From JACRJW01 sp964359095 (GTDB lineage Bacteria; Patescibacteriota; Patescibacteriia; UBA9934; GWF2-40-263), in contig CAYHRJ010000015.1 in assembly GCA_964359095.1 (NCBI GenBank), positions 1 to 19,133 on the forward strand: a DNA stretch of 19,133 bases, given 5' to 3'. Shown here piece after piece: positions 13,740 through 19,133 of this stretch (positions are counted from its first letter, which is position 1; every line of letters begins with the position of its first letter). The position numbers were made by a program, and so were the translations under genes. The notes under the pieces were generated by a model. The model did no database searches. It was given only the letters and a program-made list of their open reading frames with translations, and had not been told where the DNA came from.

Positions 13740-15054
13740 AGCTGCCAAGTCCTACACCTCGATACTGGAACCCGTGGTTCTCAAGATTCAAATCCGCGAG
13801 ATGATTGCGGCCGTCAAAAATTCTTGGCTCGAGCATGCTCTCCTTCAACGTTGAAAAAGAAACTTCGCGAAACTCTGGCCACTCAGTCAACACAACAAGA
13901 ACGTCAGCTCCCGTGGCAGCATCCACCGCCGTGGGTGCAAACTCAACATGATCGGAGAGAACCTGTTTTGCGTTGTCCATGGCCTGAGGATCATACACAA
14001 CCAAATCTGCACCAGCGGCATGAAGTCGCTGGGCGATCTCGATGCCAGCAGACTCGCGAATGTCATCTGTGTGCGCTTTGAACGCCAGTCCCCACACCGC
14101 AACACGCCGGCCTTTCACGCCACCCAACTCTTCCATCATGCGCTTAAAAAAGATTTCACGCTGCCGATTGTTCACTTCGATCACGGCAGAGAGAAGCTTG
14201 AATGAATACCCATGGGCACCAGAAATTTGTTCCAGCGCTGAAACGTCTTTGGGGAAACACGAACCGCCGTAGCCTACACCAGCCTTCAAAAAGTGCGGAC
14301 CGATGCGGTGATCGTGACCAATACCTTCAGCCACATGCCGAACATCAGCACCAACTCGATCGGCGAGATTAGCAATCTCGTTGATGAAGGAAATTTTTGT
14401 GGCGAGAAACGCATTGGCCGCGTACTTGATAAGCTCGGCAGATTCAAGTGTCGTCATCACACGCGGTGCCACAATATTCTTATGAAGCCGCTCAACCGTT
14501 TGTGCAGCAACCTGGTCATCGCTCCCGATCACGATACGATCGGGCTTCAAAAAATCTTCAAACGCCGAGCCTTCGCGTAAAAATTCTGGAATCGAAACGA
14601 TATGAATAAGACTCGTTAGTTCATCACGTCCTGCCGCAAACATCGACTCTCGAACACGTGCGAGGACTCGACGATTCGTCCCAACTGGCACCGTGCTCTT
14701 CACCGCGATCACGGCTTCGTGATCGAGAAGTTGTCCCACCTGATCGGCAACAGCAAACAGCGCTGTAAGATCTGCCTCACCTGTACTCTTCGGAGGCGTC
14801 CCAACCGCGATCATGACAATCTCCGCGTCGCTGATAACCGATTTCAAATCCGTTGTGAACAACAAACGTCCACGTTCTTGAACCTGCTTGAGAGCCTCCT
14901 GAAGCCCAGGCTCATAAAACGGCACCTCCCCTCGATCCAGCCGCGCGATCTTTCCAGCATCAATATCAACGCACGCAACTTGGTTGCCCAAACTTGCAAA
15001 GCCAACACCGGTCGTAAGTCCCACATAACCCGTTCCAATCATGACAAGATTCAT
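13726..15054 (-). CDS. ugd: UDP-glucose 6-dehydrogenase
   Basis: A 442-residue NAD-dependent enzyme that oxidises UDP-glucose to UDP-glucuronate for surface polysaccharides. The Rossmann motif is GTGYVGL (7-13). The catalytic Cys266 is in GYGGSCFPKD, with the PEFLREG (157-162) and Lys210/NAF (214-216) active-site segments present. The C-terminal NAD/sugar-binding domain contains VAVWGLAFKAHTDDIRES. The length is normal. A close relative such as UDP-ManNAc dehydrogenase is possible but the motifs fit UDP-glucose best. It is 45 bp downstream of leuS and overlaps comEC. Confidence 0.93.
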   Translation of the reverse strand: MNLVMIGTGYVGLTTGVGFASLGNQVACVDIDAGKIARLDRGEVPFYEPGLQEALKQVQERGRLLFTTDLKSVISDAEIVMIAVGTPPKSTGEADLTALFAVADQVGQLLDHEAVIAVKSTVPVGTNRRVLARVRESMFAAGRDELTSLIHIVSIPEFLREGSAFEDFLKPDRIVIGSDDQVAAQTVERLHKNIVAPRVMTTLESAELIKYAANAFLATKISFINEIANLADRVGADVRHVAEGIGHDHRIGPHFLKAGVGYGGSCFPKDVSALEQISGAHGYSFKLLSAVIEVNNRQREIFFKRMMEELGGVKGRRVAVWGLAFKAHTDDIRESAGIEIAQRLHAAGADLVVYDPQAMDNAKQVLSDHVEFAPTAVDAATGADVLVVLTEWPEFREVSFSTLKESMLEPRIFDGRNHLADLNLENHGFQYRGVGLGSYASA

Positions 15055-15099
15055 AGTCCCGAGAGCTTACCCCCGAATAATTCTTTCTTCAACTCCTTC

Positions 15100-17475
15100 T
15101 CATTTCACCACGACATTTACAATCCTTCCTGGTACGTACACAATCTTCACGATTTCTTTTCCTTCAAGATGCTTTGCAACATTTTCATCCGCCATCGCCG
15201 CGACACGCACTGTTGCTTCGTCTGCGTCTGGCGCAATCGTAATCGTCGAGCGGGCTTTGCCATTTACCTGTACCGCGATCTGGACAAGGTCGCGCTTGAG
15301 TAACTGCTCATCAAACTCTGGCCACACTTGTTCCTCGACCAAGCCTTTCTCACCAATCATCTCAAAGCACTCGTTGGCCACGTGCGGCGCAAACGGACAG
15401 AGCACGGTCAAGATGCGCTTGAGCTGATCGCGTGTGAGAGACTGATCGCCAATGTCGTTGAACAACATCATAAACTCAGCGACGGCGGTGTTGAATTTGA
15501 ATGCTTCGATGTCGTCGGAAATTTTTTTGAGATGGCGCTCTACGACCCCCTCCGACTCCCCCTTGGCAAGGGGGAGAGCGTTCGACTCATTCCACTTCTC
15601 AACATACCTCACGACTTTATCCAAAAACCGACGCACGCCGATCACGCCATTCAGGCTCCACGGCACGGGTTCCTCAAACGGTCCCATGAACAAGATGTAC
15701 ATGCGCAGCGAGTCCGCACCATATTCGGAAACGATCTCGTCTGGGTTCACGACGTTGCCCTTGGACTTACTCATCTTTGTTCCGTCGCTCGCAAGGACTA
15801 GTCCATGGCTGTGACGACGCGCATATGGTTCAGATGTTGGTACATGTCCTTGATCAAACAAAAACTTGTTCCAGAATCTGGAGTAGAGCAAGTGTAGAGT
15901 CGTGTGTTCCATGCCACCGTTGTAGAGATCAACTGGCATCCAGTATTTAAGGAGGTTGTAGGTTTTAGGTTGTAGGTGTTTAGAAGGCTGTGCGCCGAGC
16001 TCTGAATGCATGGCGTACGCCAAAAAGTACCAGCTTGACCCTGCCCAGTTTGGCATGGTGTCTGTCTCCCGTTTTGCTGGACCGCCGCAGGTTAGACACG
16101 TCGTGTTCACAAAACTCTCGATGGTCGCAAGCGGAGATTCGCCTGTGTCGGTCGGTTCGTATTTCTCAATCTCAGGGAGCACAACAGGAAGCTGATCCTC
16201 TGGAACAGGAACCCATTTGTGTTCCTCACACCACACAAGTGGAATCGGTTCACCCCAATAACGCTGACGAGAAAAAACCCAGTCACGGAGTTTGTACTTC
16301 ACGGTTTTTTTACCACCGACCTTCTTGACCACTTCATCAATATCAACAAGAGGCTCATCCACAATCGGTAAACCAAACTTCGTGGCGAATGCTCGATCAC
16401 GTTCGTCATGTTGTGGCACTGCCATGATCGCCCCTGTGCCGTAGCTTCCCAGCACATAGTCAGCAACCCACACAGAAATTTCTTTTTGATTGGCAGGATT
16501 CACCGCAACGACGCCAGAATCCACACCCGTCTTCTCTCGCTCAGCATTGACACGATCCATCTCAGCTCGACCGAGAGATTCTTGGACATACACCCGTACA
16601 GCTTCTGGCGCCTCCCACCCAACATCAATCCACTTCTTGGCGACCTCAGGTGAGACAACCAAAAACGTGGCACCAAAAATAGTGTCTGCTCGCGTGGTAA
16701 AAACTTCTATGTCATTGCGAGGAGCTGCTGGCGACGAAGCAATCTCTCCGCCTTGAGATTGCTTCGCTTCGCTCGCAATGACAAAAGAAATTTCGACTCC
16801 TTCACTCTTGCCGATCCAGTTGCGCTGCTGCGTTTTGATCTTCTCCAGATAATCAACGTGATCCAAATCTGCAAGCAAGCGATCCGCGTACTTGGTGATG
16901 GCAATCATCCACTGTTCCTTCTCGCGCTTCTCCGTGTCTCCTCCACAGCGCTCACACTTTCCATTCACGACTTCTTCGTTGGCGAGTCCGATCTTGCATG
17001 ACAAACACCAGTTGATAGGCATCTTCGCTTTGTACGCAAGCCCAGCTTTAAAAAATTGTAGGAACATCCATTGTGTCCATTTGTAATACGTGGGGTCCGT
17101 GGTGTTCACCTCGCGTGACCAATCAAAAGAAATTCCGAGTGATTGAAGCTGACGCTTGAACGTGGCGACGTTTTCGATCGTGACGTCCTGGGGTTTGCGC
17201 CCTGTCTTGATCGCATAATTTTCCGTCGGCAAACCAAACGCGTCCCAACCGATTGGGTACAGCACGTTCTTTCCTTGCATCCGTCGCTTGCGAGCAACAA
17301 CGTCCAAAGCTGTGTAAGAACGCGGATGACCAATGTGAAGACCAGCGCCTGACGGATACGGAAACTCGATCAGACAATAAAACTTTTTTGCTCCAGAATC
17401 TTTCGCATGAAAAATACCGGCGGCTTCCCACCGCTCCTGCCATTTCTTTTCGATTAGTTGATGATTGTATGACAT
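15100..17475 (-). CDS. leuS: Leucyl-tRNA synthetase with three repeat-derived inserts
   Basis: A 791-residue class I synthetase that charges tRNA-Leu. HIGH is at 47-50 and KMSKS at 568-572. Two zinc-knuckle-like cysteine clusters (157/160/174/177 and 460/463) are present, and the editing domain has TTRADTIFG (260-268) and AVPQHDERD (352-360). The upstream in-frame ATG at 17514 adds 13 residues with an unlikely sequence; the ATG at 17475 (MSYNHQLIEKKW) fits the family and the promoter. Three stretches are encoded by repeats: residues 232-255, 498-508 and 634-643. The reading frame stays intact through all three. The mRNA appears leaderless. Confidence 0.96.
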   Translation of the reverse strand: MSYNHQLIEKKWQERWEAAGIFHAKDSGAKKFYCLIEFPYPSGAGLHIGHPRSYTALDVVARKRRMQGKNVLYPIGWDAFGLPTENYAIKTGRKPQDVTIENVATFKRQLQSLGISFDWSREVNTTDPTYYKWTQWMFLQFFKAGLAYKAKMPINWCLSCKIGLANEEVVNGKCERCGGDTEKREKEQWMIAITKYADRLLADLDHVDYLEKIKTQQRNWIGKSEGVEISFVIASEAKQSQGGEIASSPAAPRNDIEVFTTRADTIFGATFLVVSPEVAKKWIDVGWEAPEAVRVYVQESLGRAEMDRVNAEREKTGVDSGVVAVNPANQKEISVWVADYVLGSYGTGAIMAVPQHDERDRAFATKFGLPIVDEPLVDIDEVVKKVGGKKTVKYKLRDWVFSRQRYWGEPIPLVWCEEHKWVPVPEDQLPVVLPEIEKYEPTDTGESPLATIESFVNTTCLTCGGPAKRETDTMPNWAGSSWYFLAYAMHSELGAQPSKHLQPKTYNLLKYWMPVDLYNGGMEHTTLHLLYSRFWNKFLFDQGHVPTSEPYARRHSHGLVLASDGTKMSKSKGNVVNPDEIVSEYGADSLRMYILFMGPFEEPVPWSLNGVIGVRRFLDKVVRYVEKWNESNALPLAKGESEGVVERHLKKISDDIEAFKFNTAVAEFMMLFNDIGDQSLTRDQLKRILTVLCPFAPHVANECFEMIGEKGLVEEQVWPEFDEQLLKRDLVQIAVQVNGKARSTITIAPDADEATVRVAAMADENVAKHLEGKEIVKIVYVPGRIVNVVVK
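15546..15576. repeat. C-rich palindromic repeat inside leuS
   Basis: A 9-bp perfect stem CTCCCCCTT/AAGGGGGAG (15556-15564 and 15568-15576) has a GGC loop and is preceded by CCCCCTCCGA. On the coding strand it encodes LPLAKGESEGV. It is like a C-rich interspersed repeat seen in several bacterial groups. Confidence 0.7.
15954..15983. repeat. Heptanucleotide array inside leuS
   Basis: Units of GGTTGTA, GGTTTTA, GGTTGTA and GGTGTTTA; on the coding strand this reads CTAAACACCTACAACC and so on and encodes KHLQPKTYNL, residues 498-508. These match the intergenic arrays at 5710 and 11249. Confidence 0.85.
16711..16782. repeat. 72-bp palindromic element inside leuS
   Basis: The ends GTCATTGCGAG and CTCGCAATGAC are perfect 11-bp inverted repeats, and an inner 12-bp stem CGAAGCAATCTC/GAGATTGCTTCG (16735-16746 and 16755-16766) lies around an 8-base loop. 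It is exactly 24 codons and encodes VIASEAKQS...APRND (residues 232-255). The same coding style (IASEAKQS, RND) is familiar from palindromic elements found in many bacteria. Confidence 0.9.
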
Positions 17476-17484
17476 ACGCCAGAG

Positions 17485-17514
17485 ATCATAACAAAAAGCA
17501 ACGAAACCTTCCAA
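17485..17514 (-). promoter_or_regulatory. leuS promoter, apparently leaderless
   Basis: On the minus strand TTGGAA (17514-17509) is followed after 18 bases by TATGAT (17490-17485), with TG one base before the -10. Only nine bases separate the -10 from the leuS ATG at 17475, so the leader would be about two or three bases. Confidence 0.6.
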
Positions 17515-17517
17515 GGA

Positions 17518-17546
17518 TTGACGAAAATTAAGGAAACAGCTAGTAT
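17518..17546 (+). promoter_or_regulatory. Promoter of the 17571 gene
   Basis: TTGACG (17518-17523) and TAGTAT (17541-17546) are 17 bases apart. It is back to back with the leuS promoter; the two -35 boxes are three bases apart. Confidence 0.6.
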
Positions 17547-17560
17547 TCCATCTCCCTTCT

Positions 17561-17564
17561 GGAG
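17561..17564 (+). promoter_or_regulatory. Shine-Dalgarno sequence GGAG
   Basis: GGAG lies six bases before the GTG at 17571, which supports that GTG as the start. Confidence 0.55.
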
Positions 17565-17570
17565 TAAACC

Positions 17571-18449
17571 GTGCTTAGTGCTTTCCTGCTCACGCATCGA
17601 GAAATCGTTCTTCAAAATAAAGGCCGCGTCCGGCTGAGTGAACATACACTCAGCTCCGTGCGGGGACTTCTGTGCAAGGCGATGACACCGCTGGATTGCA
17701 GTCTCCTGCGAAGTACCAGATCCATCGCGCTCCACCGGTACTTCTTCCAGTTCCACGCAGATCGCATCCTTCATGGAAGGACAGCTTCCCACCCAGATCG
17801 CGCTCTGATCTACACGGCCGTCTACCAACGATTCTACAATCAGTTCACAAAAGAAAGTGACGAGGATCGGACGGCCAGAGCAGCACTGGGAGCCATGATT
17901 CAAGACCAGCTCACACAGCTCTTGTGCGACGTCGACCCTTCCCAGTTTGAAACGATCCTCACCATGCGGTACATGAAGAACATGCAAGTGAACGGACAGC
18001 AGTGGGAAATGAACCTCGTCGGAGCGAGCGCGGTCGCGGCAGTCGTAAACACGCTTCTTGCAAGTCGTCCGAGTTCTCGACTCTACCTGTCCACGAACGA
18101 GGAAGATGCCTGCATGGGGATCGACTTTTTCTGGGCGGAAGAGGGCCTCGGTGCAGCGGTGAGTGTCCAAGCGGTTGCTGGAATGGAAGGTGTCAAAGCC
18201 TACCTCGCCACGCGAAAAAGAGGGAAACAGAAGGATAGTGAGCTCAACAAAAAACTCGCGCGCACGCGAGAAGGAACCACCCTTCTCAACACCATCCTGA
18301 ACATGAATTGGATCCCTGTCCTTGTGCAGGTGGGGAAACCGTACAAAGCACAAATCGACTTCACCTCAACGGCCAACAACGATTGGTGTGAAGGGCTGTT
18401 CGAAAAAATCACGACGCACAACGCACGACCCGTGGCCTCTTCGGCCTAG
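17571..18449 (+). CDS. Unrecognised 292-residue protein
   Basis: A soluble protein from a GTG start, supported by a promoter, a GGAG and a downstream terminator. I do not recognise it. It looks helical in the first 160 residues and then alternating: SSRLYLSTNEEDACMGIDFFWAEEGLGAAVSVQAV. A strand-turn-strand with acidic GIDFFW and a hydrophobic VSVQAV is reminiscent of PD-(D/E)XK nuclease-like folds, but the catalytic Lys is not in the expected place. The end has lysine-rich TRKRGKQKDSELNKKLAR and a final NDWCEGLFEKI. An overlapping minus ORF (17454-18353) lacks signals and is taken as a shadow. Confidence 0.75.
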   Translation: MLSAFLLTHREIVLQNKGRVRLSEHTLSSVRGLLCKAMTPLDCSLLRSTRSIALHRYFFQFHADRILHGRTASHPDRALIYTAVYQRFYNQFTKESDEDRTARAALGAMIQDQLTQLLCDVDPSQFETILTMRYMKNMQVNGQQWEMNLVGASAVAAVVNTLLASRPSSRLYLSTNEEDACMGIDFFWAEEGLGAAVSVQAVAGMEGVKAYLATRKRGKQKDSELNKKLARTREGTTLLNTILNMNWIPVLVQVGKPYKAQIDFTSTANNDWCEGLFEKITTHNARPVASSA

Positions 18450-18459
18450 CTCTCCTCTC

Positions 18460-18497
18460 ACCCCCACCTTCGCTCATGGAGCTTCTGGGGGTTTTAT
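18460..18497 (+). terminator. Intrinsic terminator after the 17571 gene
   Basis: ACCCCCA pairs with TGGGGGT (18460-18466 and 18486-18492), with an inner GCTC/GAGC pairing, followed by TTTAT. The rest of 18498-18578 shows nothing recognisable. Confidence 0.8.
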
Positions 18498-18578
18498 AAT
18501 TGCATGGCCTCCAGGAACCAACAATAGATCCCATATGCGCACAGGATAGCACGGAGAAGTTCTCTCGCAAGGTGCTGG

Positions 18579-18602
18579 CAAAATAAAATCCTGCCCAGGA
18601 TT
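18579..18602 (-). terminator. Intrinsic terminator at the stop of the membrane gene
   Basis: Read leftward AATCCT pairs with AGGATT (18587-18602) around a GGGC loop, then TTTTATTTT. It overlaps the stop codon of the gene at 18601-19083. Confidence 0.65.
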
Positions 18603-19083
18603 AGAGCAGGAAAGCGCGCAGGAGTGGAAGGCCGTGGACATCGCCGTCACCCGTCATGAGGATGATCGCAACGAAACCCATGACGCAGAAGTAAACGAGA
18701 CCTACCATGAACTTCCACTGATCAAACCAGCAACCAGTGAAATCATGGTGGATCCAACGATGCACCGAATTGCTCAAAATGATCTGAGAAACAACGAGTA
18801 GGAAAAGCCATGGAATCTCTACCGAGGGAACCAGCGCGATGCCGAAAATCAGCACAACACATACCACGAAGATCGACATGGTGTCAGCCATTGGATGATC
18901 TGGATGATGTCGCACGGCGTGAACTGTGAACTGCACGAGCTCAACACAGATGAGCAGAAGTGCGAGCCACGGCGTCCAGGCGAGGACGCTGATGATCAGG
19001 ATGTAGGGACCCATCCACAGCAACCAGTGCCCCCAGCGGTCGAGGAAGGACTCAGCAGGCTTGGGAAATGCATGAACCGACAT
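18601..19083 (-). CDS. Small membrane protein with two HX3HH boxes
   Basis: A 160-residue protein with about four transmembrane segments (about 24-50, 70-88, 90-105 and 124-144). It has HAVRHH (55-60), followed by DH, and HRWIHH (108-113). Two HX3HH boxes near membrane ends are the pattern of di-iron membrane oxygenases, such as desaturases and fatty acid hydroxylases, but this protein is shorter than those families and lacks a clear third box. The family is not recognised and enzymatic activity is inference. The ATG at 19083 has a strong GAGGTG Shine-Dalgarno sequence and a promoter at 19100-19128. Confidence 0.75.
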   Translation of the reverse strand: MSVHAFPKPAESFLDRWGHWLLWMGPYILIISVLAWTPWLALLLICVELVQFTVHAVRHHPDHPMADTMSIFVVCVVLIFGIALVPSVEIPWLFLLVVSQIILSNSVHRWIHHDFTGCWFDQWKFMVGLVYFCVMGFVAIILMTGDGDVHGLPLLRAFLL

Positions 19084-19087
19084 GATT

Positions 19088-19093
19088 CACCTC
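19088..19093 (-). promoter_or_regulatory. Shine-Dalgarno sequence GAGGTG
   Basis: On the minus strand GAGGTG lies four bases before the ATG at 19083. It is one of few clear Shine-Dalgarno sequences in the window. Confidence 0.7.
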
Positions 19094-19099
19094 ACCGCG

Positions 19100-19128
19100 A
19101 GCCTAACCAAAAACGAGCCGTGTGTCAA
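19100..19128 (-). promoter_or_regulatory. Promoter of the membrane protein gene
   Basis: On the minus strand TTGACA (19128-19123) and TAGGCT (19105-19100) are 17 bases apart. The -10 box is weak; the -35 is perfect. Confidence 0.45.
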
Positions 19129-19133
19129 TGGCT

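Noticed and set aside
15100..17514. UGA recoded as an amino acid
   Set aside because: TGA ends leuS, ugd and murA at the expected lengths, so it is a stop codon here.
17476..17514. Upstream leuS start at 17514
   Set aside because: It adds MEGFVAFCYDLWR, which does not fit LeuRS N-termini and would lie upstream of the inferred transcription start.
17454..18353. Long minus-strand ORF of 299 codons
   Set aside because: It overlaps the 17571 gene and the leuS start, has no Shine-Dalgarno sequence, and its Cys/His/Arg-rich composition looks like an antisense shadow. The plus-strand gene has a promoter, GGAG and terminator.

Overview
The window looks like a piece of a Candidate Phyla Radiation (Patescibacteria) genome, probably a metagenome assembly. 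The basis is compact housekeeping genes of the type seen in that group (long-form S12, compact LeuRS, ComEC split into two proteins), mostly Shine-Dalgarno-less starts, and many short intergenic repeats. A 100-N scaffold gap lies at 7977-8076. TGA is used as a stop (leuS, murA, ugd), so the UGA-recoding CPR lineages (Gracilibacteria, Absconditabacteria) are unlikely. An Uhrbacteria/Magasanikbacteria-like member is a guess from protein style, not a proof.

Layout. 34-1050 (-) is a NahK-like small-molecule kinase, divergent from a membrane-anchored FAM173-like methyltransferase at 1103-1642 (+). A terminator that works in both directions separates the latter from the str operon, which reads leftward: rpsL (4883-4455), rpsG, fusA. 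No tuf gene follows fusA. Next come a site-2 protease (5699-5016, -), two unknown small genes reading right (5832-6630) and murA (-), whose N-terminus is lost in the gap. After the gap is a rightward pair: a SAM hydroxide adenosyltransferase-like protein and an alpha/beta hydrolase. A small ORF at 9852-10142 is uncertain. From 17475 back to 10239 runs a long leftward array: leuS, ugd, comEC (membrane part), comEC-type metallo-beta-lactamase, ndk and an acidic small protein. ugd/comEC/MBL overlap and look translationally coupled. At the right edge are an unrecognised 292-residue protein (+) and a small membrane protein with two histidine boxes (-).

The most unusual content is the repeats. Polypurine/polypyrimidine arrays built on about 7-base units, a 166-bp full-length palindrome, a 72-bp palindromic element, a C-rich hairpin element and a TCGA-containing spacer repeat all occur here. 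Several sit exactly against start or stop codons and supply the stop. Three different families are embedded in frame within the single gene leuS. Other points of note are the Cys-to-Asp exchange in MurA at the fosfomycin-reactive position, apparent leaderless promoters, and the double HX3HH membrane protein.
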